DNA of 64,000 nucleotides from Azospirillum doebereinerae. GTDB taxonomy: Bacteria > Pseudomonadota > Alphaproteobacteria > Azospirillales > Azospirillaceae. Below are positions 16,527 through 26,100 of this stretch, one piece after another; position 1 is the stretch's first letter, and each line of letters begins with the position of its first letter. The translations under genes and the position numbers were made by a program. The stretch spans positions 27,427 through 91,426 of the forward strand of contig NZ_RZIJ01000026.1 in NCBI RefSeq assembly GCF_003989665.1. The letters are read 5' to 3'. The notes beneath the pieces were generated by a model. That model made no database searches, was not told where the DNA came from, and saw only the letters and a list, made by a program, of their open reading frames with translations.

Positions 16527-17480
16527 ATGGACGACACCCTCCCTTCCCCCGACGCCGCCTCCGTTCCCTCCGCCGCCCCGCTGGGGCAGACGGTCTATCT
16601 GGCCGCCGACGGATTCATCGACGATCTGGTGGCGGAGTTGGGCGACGTCGCCGCCGTGGATGGCCGGCTGGTCTTCGCCGACGGCCCGGCGCGGCCGGCC
16701 GCCTGGGCGCAGAACATTTGGTTCGACCCGGTGCGCATTGAGATCGCCTCGATCAAGGGCGGCGCCAAGGCGCTGCGTGGCATCCAACGCAACTGGGCGC
16801 TCTGGTCGCAGCGCCACCACCGCCGCGCCTCGCTGATCCAGGAGAACCTGCCGCACGTCTCGTCCAAGCCGGTGGTCTTCCCGTCACCGCTGCCGACCGC
16901 GCCGCTGGGGTCGTGGACGCTGCTGGACGAAAACACCATCGTCGCGGCGGCGCGCTGTTCCAGCCCCTACCGCCACGGCGAGGTGCCCTTCATCGAGAAC
17001 CGCACCGCCCCGCCCAACCGCGCCTATCTGAAGCTGTGGGAGGCGCTGACCCTGTTCGGCGAGCAGCCGGGGCCGGGCGACCGCTGCCTCGACCTCGGCG
17101 CCTGCCCCGGCGGCTGGACCTGGGTGCTGCACGAACTGGGCGCGTCGGTGGTCAGCGTCGACAAGGCGCCGTTGGATCCGGCCATCGCCCGGCTGCCGCG
17201 CGTGGAGATTCGCCAGGAGAGCGCTTTCGGCCTGAAGCCGCAGGATGTCGGGCCGGTGGACTGGCTGTGCTGCGACGTGATCTGCTACCCGACGCGGCTG
17301 CTGCGCTTGGTGCGCGACTGGATGGACAGCGGTCTGGCCAAGCGCTTCATCTGCACGCTGAAGTTCCAGGCCGAGACCGACCACGAGACCGCCCGCGCCT
17401 TCGCCGCCATCCCCGGCGGGCGGGTGCTGCACCTGAGCCAGAACAAGCACGAACTGACTTGGATGTGGCCGGCGGCTTGA
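16527..17480 (+). CDS. rlmM: RlmM-like SAM-dependent rRNA methyltransferase
   Basis: A 317-residue FtsJ-fold methyltransferase. The SAM-binding motif LDLGACPGGWTW lies around residue 190, followed by SVDKAPLD and the DWLCCDVICYP motif, and the catalytic lysine region FICTLKFQ. The arrangement matches RlmM, which 2'-O-methylates a cytidine of 23S rRNA, although the N-terminal part is shorter than in the enterobacterial enzyme. A GTG two codons upstream (16521) is an alternative start. Confidence 0.78.
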   Translation: MDDTLPSPDAASVPSAAPLGQTVYLAADGFIDDLVAELGDVAAVDGRLVFADGPARPAAWAQNIWFDPVRIEIASIKGGAKALRGIQRNWALWSQRHHRRASLIQENLPHVSSKPVVFPSPLPTAPLGSWTLLDENTIVAAARCSSPYRHGEVPFIENRTAPPNRAYLKLWEALTLFGEQPGPGDRCLDLGACPGGWTWVLHELGASVVSVDKAPLDPAIARLPRVEIRQESAFGLKPQDVGPVDWLCCDVICYPTRLLRLVRDWMDSGLAKRFICTLKFQAETDHETARAFAAIPGGRVLHLSQNKHELTWMWPAA

Positions 17481-17508
17481 CGCCGCCGCCTTCGCTTTCG
17501 CCCGCCCG

Positions 17509-19113
17509 TCAGGCGATCGCCCGGCCCTCCGCGTAGCCGAACTGGATGTAGTGGCGCTTGGCCGCCGTGGCGTCGCTGCCGAAGGCGGCGGTCAGGTCGG
17601 CGTTGGCCGCCAGATAGGCGGCGGCGTTGAACCGTGTCAGCGAGCGCCCCTCGAACCGGCCGGTGGTCAGGTAATGCCGCTCGACCGCCTCGGTGTCGGT
17701 GCCGAAGGCGGCGATCAGGTCGGGGTTGCTGCTCTCGTAGGACAACGCGTCGAAGGACGAGGCGTTGCGCCCCTCGCGGCGGCCCGACGCGATGTAGTGC
17801 TGGGTCGCCGCCGTGGCGTCGCTGCCGAAGGCGGCCAGCAGGTCGGCGTAGCCGGCCAGATAATTGTAGGGGTCGAAGCCGGTCAGGCTGCGCCCCTCGA
17901 ACACGCCGAGGTTCAGGTAGTGGCTGGTGCCCGCGTCGGCGTTGGCGCCGAAGGCGGTCATCAGGTCGGCGTTGGAGGCGACGTAGCGCAGCGCGTCGAA
18001 GCTGGTGGCCACGCTGCCGGTCAGCGCGAGGGTGGTGTCGGAGAAGCGGAGGTGCTGGATGCCGGTCAGCACGTCCCCGCCCTCGACGCCGCTGACGATG
18101 TAGCTGCCGGTGGTGGTTGCCTGGATCGTGTATTGAGAACGGGACCCGCTGAGGACGACGGTGTCGTCCCCGGCGCCGCCGTCGATGCGGTTGCCCAGGC
18201 TGTTGACGATGAAGACGTCGTTGCCGCTGCCGCCGACCGCCTTCTGGACACGGGTGCCGTAGGCCAGCGCGATGGAAGTGACGCCGCCGACGCTGCTGAA
18301 GGTGCCGGCGCGCAGATCGACGGAGAGGGCGGCGGTCTGCGCGCCGCCGTCCAGCGTGTTGATGCCGTTGGGATCCCACAGCGTCACGAAGGCGTCGGCG
18401 CTTATCGTGTAAGTGTCGTTGCCGGGCGCCGCGCCCCTGTTGGCGCCGTAGAGGTACTGGATCGCGGCGATGTCGTAGAGGCTGGGGCCGGTCGGGTAGA
18501 CGCCGGACGGCAGCGACGCGTTGTTGGTGTAGGACATCACGCTGTAGGCGTAATTGTCCTCGGCGGTCGGCAGATAGGGCTCCTCCCCGCCGCTCGACGA
18601 GGCGGCGTTGTAGTCGCCGGGGTGCTTGAGGCCGAGCGCGTGGCCGATCTCGTGCACCAGCGTCATGAAGCCGTAGCTGCCGGTCGTGGGGGTGGTGTTG
18701 GTGGTGGCGTCGTTGGCGACGAAGACGGCGCCTCCGGTGGCGGCGGTCGACGGGTAATAGGCGTAGGCCGAGGATTGGCCGCGCTGCCGGTTGGTGGCGA
18801 AGGTGACGGTCGCGTTGGCGACGTCGGCGGTTTCCACGAAGGTGACGTTGGCGACCGCGCTCCACGTCGCCAACGCCTGCCGGACGGCGGCCTTCTGAGT
18901 GGCGCTCATCGCCGCGAAGCCGGTGGAGTCGGTCCGCGAGGCCTGTTGGGAGCTGGTCATGAAGGCGAAGGTGACGGTGACCGCGCCGCCGACCGAGGAG
19001 GCGCCGAGCACCGTGTTGCCGGCGCCCCAATGCGGCGCTCCCGTCGCCAGCAGGTCGGAGATGTAGTAGGCGATGCTTGCGGCGCTGCCGGTCGCAACCT
19101 CGTCGTCACTCAT
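17509..19113 (-). CDS. Serralysin-like secreted zinc metalloprotease with C-terminal repeats
   Basis: A 534-residue metzincin. Zinc-binding HEIGHALGLKH lies at residues 154-164, with a Met-turn (SVMSYTNN) near residue 190 and the serralysin-type block PSLYDIAAIQYLYGAN after it. A single RTX-like segment follows (GGSGNDVF, then GGAGDDTV). The last 163 residues are four tandem 41-residue repeats, each of form FDAxxYxxSNxDLxxAFG...HYxxxGxxEGR (bases 17512-18000). There is no N-terminal Sec signal, so type I secretion is likely, but no transporter genes are adjacent. The repeat replaces the usual long RTX array. Confidence 0.85.
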   Translation of the reverse strand: MSDDEVATGSAASIAYYISDLLATGAPHWGAGNTVLGASSVGGAVTVTFAFMTSSQQASRTDSTGFAAMSATQKAAVRQALATWSAVANVTFVETADVANATVTFATNRQRGQSSAYAYYPSTAATGGAVFVANDATTNTTPTTGSYGFMTLVHEIGHALGLKHPGDYNAASSSGGEEPYLPTAEDNYAYSVMSYTNNASLPSGVYPTGPSLYDIAAIQYLYGANRGAAPGNDTYTISADAFVTLWDPNGINTLDGGAQTAALSVDLRAGTFSSVGGVTSIALAYGTRVQKAVGGSGNDVFIVNSLGNRIDGGAGDDTVVLSGSRSQYTIQATTTGSYIVSGVEGGDVLTGIQHLRFSDTTLALTGSVATSFDALRYVASNADLMTAFGANADAGTSHYLNLGVFEGRSLTGFDPYNYLAGYADLLAAFGSDATAATQHYIASGRREGRNASSFDALSYESSNPDLIAAFGTDTEAVERHYLTTGRFEGRSLTRFNAAAYLAANADLTAAFGSDATAAKRHYIQFGYAEGRAIA

Positions 19114-19254
19114 CGGCGCGGTCTCTATGCTGGTTCGAATGGCGGCTGGAGACAGGACGAAGCCTTGTGCAGCGCCCCTGAACGGATATTACGTGCGCGC
19201 GCGAAAGCTCCAGCGCGCTTGTCATAGGGCGCGCATGGAAATAATGACGCGTCC

Positions 19255-20256
19255 TCACGCTCGTCGCAGAGCCAGCTCGATGGATGGGCGCAGCATCGAC
19301 GCGGCGGCGTGGCCGATCTCCACCGCCTCGGCGGCGCGGTCGAACTCCAGGATGCCGATGTGGGCGAGGCGCGGGGCGATCAGCACGTCCGGCGGCTCGC
19401 CGGCCAGCCGCGAGCGGGTGATGCGGTCCTGCATGATGTCGATCGACCCGGCCATCACCTCCAGCGCGTTGGGGATCTGGGCGCGGGAATGGTCGAGTTG
19501 GTCGGCCAGGAAGCGGGTGCGCCGGTTCGGCTTGCGCCCCAGCCACGTCGAGATCTGTCCGGTCAGGTGCGAGAAGGTCGGCGATCCGGCATCGCCCCCG
19601 GCGGTCACCGGCTCGCGCTTGGCCTCGGCCTTGGCGTTGCCGGGGCGGCCGAGCGGCGACAGCTCGCTGTTGAGGTTCACCGCGACCACCACGTCGGCCC
19701 CCAGCGCCCGGCACAGCGACACCGGCACCGGGTTGACCAGCGCCCCGTCGACCAGCCAGCGGCCCTCGTGCCGCACCGCCGGGAACAGGCCGGGCATCGC
19801 GGCGGAGGCCAGCACCGCCGGCAGCAGCGGCCCCTCGCGCAGCCAGATCTCGCGCCCCGTCGACAGGTCCGTGGCGACCGAGGCGAAGCCCAGCGGCAGA
19901 TCCTCGATCCTCACGTCGGTGCGTTCGTTGTGGAACCGCTCGAACGCCTTTTCCGAGGCGACGAGGCCACCGCGCCGGAAGGTCAGGTCGATGATCCCCA
20001 GCATGCCGAGCCAGCCCATCTTGAGCGCCCAGGCCTGCAACTCGTCCAACTGGTCGGTCAGGTAGGCGGCGCCCACCGCCGCCCCGATGGAGGTGCCGCA
20101 GATGATGTCCGGCTCGATCCCGCTTTCCTCCAGCGCGCGCAACACGCCGATGTGCGCCCAGCCGCGCGCGGCGCCGCTGCCCAGCGCCAACCCGATCTTC
20201 AACCCGCTTCCGTTCCGGCTTTCCGCGTTCCGGTTTCCTATGTTCTGGCCGAGCAT
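19255..20256 (-). CDS. Patatin-like phospholipase (RssA type)
   Basis: A 333-residue patatin-family protein. The oxyanion motif GSGAARG lies at about residues 26-32, the nucleophile Ser56 in GTSIG and the catalytic Asp170 in VDGALVNP form the Ser-Asp dyad. It is closest to the RssA/NTE-type cytoplasmic patatins that hydrolyse lysophospholipids or acyl esters. The glycine-rich insertion around residues 205-230 is variable. Monocistronic, on the strand opposite to the motility block that follows. Confidence 0.87.
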   Translation of the reverse strand: MLGQNIGNRNAESRNGSGLKIGLALGSGAARGWAHIGVLRALEESGIEPDIICGTSIGAAVGAAYLTDQLDELQAWALKMGWLGMLGIIDLTFRRGGLVASEKAFERFHNERTDVRIEDLPLGFASVATDLSTGREIWLREGPLLPAVLASAAMPGLFPAVRHEGRWLVDGALVNPVPVSLCRALGADVVVAVNLNSELSPLGRPGNAKAEAKREPVTAGGDAGSPTFSHLTGQISTWLGRKPNRRTRFLADQLDHSRAQIPNALEVMAGSIDIMQDRITRSRLAGEPPDVLIAPRLAHIGILEFDRAAEAVEIGHAAASMLRPSIELALRRA

Positions 20257-20553
20257 CGACGATGTCCTCCGGCTTGACCTTGAGGGTGGTATCTAGGAAG
20301 CGCCGTCTACGAACGAAAGATGCTTTTTGGAGCAAGCCGGGCGCGCGAACGGCCTCCTCCGCACAGAGGATGGGAAACGCCGTTCATTTTGCCGATCTTT
20401 GAGTCGCATCATCCTCAAAGCGGCGGCAACTGTGGCATTTCTGTGCCAGTCGGCCGTGATGACTCACCCTATGCTGCGCGTTAACCATGCGGAAACCGGC
20501 CGGCGCGCAGTTTGGATTCAAGGCAAGAATGTTTGCAGGATCGGAAGGTTGTC

Positions 20554-20685
20554 ATGACCAACGAACTGAAGAGCTTCAAGAAGGACTGGCAGCGCTGGTC
20601 GGCGGCGGAAAAGATGATCGCGCTGACGGCGTTGGTCGCGCTGGCCGCTTTGCTGGGCGCGCCGGTCACCGCCGGACTGTTGTGA
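20554..20685 (+). CDS. 43-residue single-pass membrane peptide
   Basis: A short open frame with an ideal ribosome site (GGAAGG five bases before ATG). The peptide starts MTNELKSFKKDWQRWSAAEK and continues with a single hydrophobic helix of about 20 residues rich in Ala, Leu and Val. The amphipathic, charged N-terminus followed by a membrane helix is a common form for small regulatory membrane proteins. It lies about 230 bases upstream of cheZ on the same strand. No family recognised. Confidence 0.6.
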   Translation: MTNELKSFKKDWQRWSAAEKMIALTALVALAALLGAPVTAGLL

Positions 20686-20915
20686 GCAAGCCACGCTTTT
20701 CGTCTGTTCCATCCGTCTTTACGGGCTCTTAACCCTCGCAAACTAGGTTAAGATCGCTTGGACGGATCCTGAGGCGGTGAGCGTCGCCACGCGGCCGGAA
20801 CGCGGGAGCCATTGGTTCCCGAGGGGGGCTTCCGGGGTGGTGCTCGGGTCGCTCGGGGAGACTCCGGCACCCGTATCGTGACCGTCGCCGGCACGCCCTC
20901 TCGCTGGACACGCCC

Positions 20916-21629
20916 ATGACCTTTTCCGCCCCCGCCTCCGTGACGGAGCAGAAGCTCCTCCGCCAGCGCATCGACACCGCCTTCGCCGAGGCGGCGCAGC
21001 CGCTGTCGCGCGACGAGGTGACGGAGATCGTCCGCTCGATCCTGGGCAGCATGGACGGCGACATCTCGGCGACCGACCTGCGCCTGTACAAGGAGGTCGT
21101 CGACCTCGCCAAGTTCATCGAGAACGCCAAGCAGGAGCTGGCGGCGCTCCAGCCCGAGGAAATCCGCGACGAGCACATCCGCAGCGCGACCGACGAGCTG
21201 GACGCGGTGGTGGGCGCCACCGAAAAGGCGACCTTCGCGATCTTCGACGCCTGCGACGCCATCGGCGCGGTTGCCAACACGACCGATCCCGCGACCGGCG
21301 CCAAGCTGAACGACCAGATCACCAAGATCTTCGAGGCCTGCAACTTCCAGGACATCACCGGGCAGCGCATCACCAAGGTGGTCCGCACCCTCAAGCACAT
21401 CGAGTCCAAGGTGGACATGATCGTCGCCGCCTTCGGCAGCGAGGTCCGCCAGAACCACGCCCCGCGTCTGGCCAAGCTGGCCGCCGAGGAGGCCGCCGCC
21501 AACCCGGAGCCCGCCGCCCCGCCGGCCGGAACGCCGGAAGCCGACAGCAAGCTGCTGCACGGGCCGCAGCTGCCGGGCAACGCCATGGACCAGGACGAGA
21601 TCGACCGCCTGCTGGCCAGCTTCGACTGA
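20916..21629 (+). CDS. cheZ: Chemotaxis phosphatase CheZ
   Basis: A 237-residue CheZ-family protein that dephosphorylates CheY-P. The long helical hairpin includes the catalytic signature NFQDITGQRITKVV (the glutamine in QDITGQR), and the C-terminal tail DQDEIDRLLASFD is the CheY-binding helix. It heads an operon with two MotB-like genes and a TPR gene; the next ATG is four bases after its stop. Confidence 0.93.
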   Translation: MTFSAPASVTEQKLLRQRIDTAFAEAAQPLSRDEVTEIVRSILGSMDGDISATDLRLYKEVVDLAKFIENAKQELAALQPEEIRDEHIRSATDELDAVVGATEKATFAIFDACDAIGAVANTTDPATGAKLNDQITKIFEACNFQDITGQRITKVVRTLKHIESKVDMIVAAFGSEVRQNHAPRLAKLAAEEAAANPEPAAPPAGTPEADSKLLHGPQLPGNAMDQDEIDRLLASFD

Positions 21630-21633
21630 CGCC

Positions 21634-22392
21634 ATGCTGGCCGGCAAACCCAGCACCGGTTCGCCCGGCCCGTCCGTTCCCCGCGTCGCCCGAGGCGCGG
21701 GCTCCCATGTGAATCCGAACAACGGCAGCATCGTCCTGCTGCTGTCGCTGTTCCTGCTGCTGCTGGTCTTCTTCATCGTCCTGAACGCCCAGTCGGTGCA
21801 GACGGTGCAGAAGGTCAAGGCGGTCGCCGCCTCGCTGGAGAAGAGCTTCCCGAGCTTCGTCATCGACCCGCGCCTGCGTGAGGGCACGGAGACGGTGGCG
21901 TCGCGCGCCGGCACGGTCTACGCGGTGGAATGGCTGGACGGTGTCGGCAGCCTGTTCGCCACCGCCGTCGCGGTCGCCAAGGTGGAGACGCTGTCGCCGG
22001 GCCGCCTGCTGGAGGTGCGGCTGCCGGCCGACGATCTGTTCCTGCCCGGCACGATGACGCTGCGGCCGGACCGCCAGGGGCTGCTCGACCGCGTGGTGGA
22101 CGCGCTGCGCGAGACCCGCCGGGGCGAGCGGATGGAGTTGGACGCGCTGCTCGGCATCGGTCCGACCGGCGCGCCGAGCCAGCCGCCGGGGCCGGTGGCG
22201 CGCGCTGGAACTCTGGCCCGCGCGCTGATCGCCAACGGCGCGCCCGCGCAAAACGTCACGGTCGGCATCGAACGCGGGGACCCCGGCGGCGTCCGGCTGT
22301 TGTTCTCCCTGAGGCTGGCCGGAGAGCCGCCGGCCCACAAGGCGGGCGTGCAGACGGGCGGCCCGGCGGGCGGGCGGAGTGAACGGCGATGA
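21634..22392 (+). CDS. MotB-like membrane protein lacking the proton-binding aspartate
   Basis: A 252-residue protein with one N-terminal membrane helix (about residues 33-50, SIVLLLSLFLLLLVFFIVL) and a periplasmic OmpA-like region (RLLEVRLPADDLFLPGTMTL). It resembles a stator MotB, but the membrane helix has no Asp, the residue that carries protons in MotB. It could be a structural partner or a peptidoglycan-binding accessory protein. The stop overlaps the next ATG (ATGA), so both MotB-like proteins are probably made together. Confidence 0.7.
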   Translation: MLAGKPSTGSPGPSVPRVARGAGSHVNPNNGSIVLLLSLFLLLLVFFIVLNAQSVQTVQKVKAVAASLEKSFPSFVIDPRLREGTETVASRAGTVYAVEWLDGVGSLFATAVAVAKVETLSPGRLLEVRLPADDLFLPGTMTLRPDRQGLLDRVVDALRETRRGERMELDALLGIGPTGAPSQPPGPVARAGTLARALIANGAPAQNVTVGIERGDPGGVRLLFSLRLAGEPPAHKAGVQTGGPAGGRSERR

Positions 22393-23108
22393 TCCGGGTT
22401 CCGACCATCGGAGGAAAGCGGGAGCACGATCCGGGTGGGCATCGCAAGACGATGTGGCTGATCAGCTTCACCGACTTGATTTCCTTGATGCTGGCCTTCT
22501 TCGTTCTGATGTATTCGATGAGCGAGCCGGAATCGCAGCGGTGGACCAAGCTGGCCCAAGGGCTGGCGGCGACGGTCCCGGCGGCGCGGTCCACCGCGTC
22601 GTCGCCCTCGGACCGTCCGGCCGATCCGCGCGCGGCCTTCAACGCGCAGGCGGTGGAGGCGCGGGCGGCGATCGACCTGAACTATCTGGGGGCGCTGCTG
22701 CGCGGCCAGATCAGCGCCAACGCCGAACTGGCGGCGGTGGAGGTCCGGCGGGAGGACGACCGGGTGGTGATCGGCCTGCCGGGCGAGCGGATGTTCGACG
22801 AGACCGGCGCCGCCTTCACCGATCCGGGGCGGCGGATGCTGTTCCTGCTGGGCGCCGTGGTCGGCCGCATCGGCAACCGGATCGAGGTGGTCGGCCACGC
22901 CGAGCGCGAGGATCCGACCGGGGGCGCCGCCTGGGATCGGGCGCTGACCCGCGCGGTGGCGATCGCCGCCGCGCTGCGGGAAACCGGCTACCAGCGCGAT
23001 CTGGTGGCGCGGGCGGTGATGGGGCCGGCGCTGGAGCTTGGCGAAGGGCCGGGCTTGGCCGGGCGGGCGCGGGTGGACATCGTGGTGCGCGAGGAAGGAG
23101 CGGATTGA
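22389..23108 (+). CDS. MotB-like protein with conserved stator aspartate
   Basis: A 239-residue protein with the membrane helix WLISFTDLISLMLAFFVLMYSMS, in which Asp29 occupies the MotB proton-carrier position and the Y-S-MS end matches the MotB plug boundary. The rest is an OmpA-like domain (FDETGAAFTDPGRRMLF, VVGHAERED) that would bind peptidoglycan. No motA is in the window. Likely a stator component or a related energy-coupling unit. Confidence 0.78.
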   Translation: MIRVPTIGGKREHDPGGHRKTMWLISFTDLISLMLAFFVLMYSMSEPESQRWTKLAQGLAATVPAARSTASSPSDRPADPRAAFNAQAVEARAAIDLNYLGALLRGQISANAELAAVEVRREDDRVVIGLPGERMFDETGAAFTDPGRRMLFLLGAVVGRIGNRIEVVGHAEREDPTGGAAWDRALTRAVAIAAALRETGYQRDLVARAVMGPALELGEGPGLAGRARVDIVVREEGAD

Positions 23109-23109
23109 G

Positions 23110-26100
23110 GTGACGGGACGGTCGGCATACGGGAGGTGGCGTCGAATCCGCGGCTTGTTGGCCGTGGCGGTGCTGCTGGCCGCGCCCATCGCGTCCGCGC
23201 CGTTCTCGTCCGCCCTGGCCGCCAGCGTGCCGATCCGCGCCGCCGCCCACAAGGATTTCGGCCGCATGGTCTTCGATTGGCCGGCGGCGGTGGACTTCAC
23301 CGCGCGGGTCGAGGGCGAGCGGCTGGTGGTTTCCTTCACCCAGCCCATCGAGGCGTCGCTCGACCGCACGGTTGCGGCGCTGTCCGGTTATCTGTCGGCC
23401 GGGCGGGTCGAGGCGGACGGCAAGACGGTCTCCTTCGACCTCAAGCGTCCGGTGACGCTGAAGAGTTTCCGCAACGGCAAGTCGGTCGCCATCGACTTGA
23501 GCCCCGCCAGCGCCGAGGCCGCCGCCAAGCAGGCCGCCGCGACTCCGCCGACGCCCACTCCGTCCGCTCCGACCCAGGCGCAGTTGCAGGACCAGCTGCG
23601 GGGAACGCCGGCTCCCGAGAAGCCGGCCGCCGACAAGCCGGTGCCCTCGGCGGGCCGGGTCGCGGTGAAGGCGGGCGACCAGCCCGACCTCAGCCGCGTC
23701 GCCTTCGAATGGCCGGCGCCGGTCGATTATTCGGTCAAGCGCGACGGCGCGGCGGTGACCGTGACCTTCGACAAGGGCGGTTCGGCCGATCTGACCCAGG
23801 CGGCGAAGGCCAATCTTCGCAACGTCCGCAACATCGAGCAGTACCGCCAGCCCAACGGCGCGCTGGCCGTGACCTTCGCTGTGCCGCAGGACGCCGAGGT
23901 CAAGGACAGCAAGGCCGGCAAGACCGTCGTGCTGGACGTGATGAACGCCGGCACGCGCAAGGCGCCGGACGCCCCGGCCGGCACGGTGACCACCGTGCGG
24001 CCCGACGCGCGGCCCGACGCGGCTCCGGCTCCGCCCGCCGGACCGCCCACGCCGGCACCGGCTCCGGCCACCCCGGTCCCCCCCGCCGCGCCGCCAGCCC
24101 CCAAGGACGCGACGGTGGCCACGGCCAAGTCCGGCAGCTCGGCCGCGGCCGCCAACGCGGCGGCTCCCCCCGCCGAAACGAAGCCGGCCGCGACGGCCGA
24201 GGCCAAGCCGCAGCCCCCGGCCGGTCCCAAGGGGCCGACGCTGACCTTCAACGCGGGCGGTCCGGCCTCCATCGCCGTCTACCCGCGCGCCGGGCAGCTC
24301 TACGTCGTCTTCGACCGGCCGATGCCGATCGGGGCGGGCAAGATCTCCGGGCCGGGCGCCGAGCTGATGGGCGCCATCGAGCCGGTCCCGGCGACCGGCG
24401 GCAGCGCCTTCCGCACCAAGACCGGGCCGATGGTGTGGCCCTCGGTCGAGCGGCAGGGGACGGTCTGGACGATCACCTCCTCCGCCCGCCCGGCCAGCAT
24501 GAGCGGCGTCAACGACCTGCGCATCGACGCGGAGCCCGACTTCCTGCTGGGCGCGCGGCTGCTGGTGCGGGCGCCGGACGCGGCGAACGTCGTGCAGATC
24601 TCCGACCCCGACGTCGGCGACCGGGTGCAGGTGGTGCCGCTGCCCGGCCCCGGCCAGGGCGTCGCCGAGTCGCACCGCTACCCCGATCTGGAGGTCATGC
24701 CCTCCTACCAGGGCGTGGTGATCCGGCCGATCTCCGACAACGTCACCGTCCGCCCGGTGAAGGAGGGGGTGGAACTGACCACCGCCGGCGGCCTGCACAT
24801 GTCGCCCGCCGGGGATGCCGGCAACGCCGGGGCCGTGGCGCCCTCCCTGACGCCGCAGCCGGTGCCTTCGCAGCTGGCCGCCGCGCCGCAGCCGGCAACG
24901 CCCACAGGGGGCGCCTCTTCCGGGATGGTGCCGCCGCAGGCGCCGCTCCAGGGCCGCCGCCTGTTCAACCTGCCGGCCTGGAAGCACGGCGACCTCGACC
25001 ATTACACCGAGTCCCGCCAGGATCTTCAGCTCGCCGTCGTCAACGCGCCGGAGTCGGAACGGGCCAAGGCGCAGCTCGATCTGGCGCATTTCTACTTCGC
25101 CAACGGCTTCGGGCAGGAGACGCTGGGTATGCTCGACGTGCTCCAGCAGAACCAGCCCGACCTGGAGGGCTGGCCGGAGTTCCGCGCCCTGCGCGGCGCC
25201 GCGCGGGTGCTGAGCGGCGATCTGGCGGGGGGCGAGGCCGACCTGAGCATCCCCAGCCTCGCCAACAACCCGGAGGCCGCGCTGTGGCGCGCCGCCATCG
25301 CGGCCGACAAGCGCGACTGGCCGGCGGCGCTGGCCGGGTTCAAGGCCGGGTCGGCGATCCTCAACAGCTACCCCGACCCGATGATCGGCAAGCTCGGGCT
25401 GCGCGCGGCGGAGGCGGCGCTGGAGACCGGCGACACCGTCAACGCCAAGCGCTTGCTCGACCGCGTGCTGGAGCACAGCGGGCCGGATGTCGAGGAGCAG
25501 CCGGACGTGCAGTATCTGCGCGGCCTCTACTACGCCCGGACCGGCGAGCCCGACCGCGCCCGCGAGCAGCTGAAGGCCTCCTACGAGAGCCTCGACCGCC
25601 TCTACCGCGCCAAGGCCGGGCTGGCCCTGACCAATCTGGAGCTGGCGGAGGGCAAGATGTCGCCGACCGCCGCCGCCGAGCAGCTGGCCGGTCTGACCTT
25701 CACCTGGCGCGGTGACGACCTGGAGATGCAGATCCGCTCGCGCATGGGCGAGGTGCTGATCGCCGGGGGCGAATACGCCAAGGGCTTCAACGCGATGAAG
25801 GAGACGGCGGCGCTGGTCGCCGACACCCCGCGCGCCGAGGCGATCACCAAGGACATGTCGCGCATCTTCGCCGACCTCTACAAGGACGGCGCCGCCCGGT
25901 TGCCGACGCTCGACGCCTTGCAGCTCTACGACCAGTTCCGCGAGCTGACCCCGGTGGGCGAGGAGGGCGACGAGATCATCCGGCAACTGGCCGAGCGCCT
26001 GATCTCCATCGACCTGCTGAACCGCGCCGCCGACCTGTTGCAGCATCAGGTGGAATACCGCCTGTCCGGCCAGGACAAGGCGCGGATGGGAACGCGGCTG

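Noticed and set aside
19125..19150. GGTTCGAAT considered as part of a tRNA T-loop
   Set aside because: No acceptor, D or anticodon stems can be built around it.
20427..20450. Near-palindrome TGGCATTTCTGTGCCA considered as a sigma-54 site
   Set aside because: Only nine bases separate GG and GC, whereas RpoN needs ten; it may be an operator but no gene with a suitable start follows closely.
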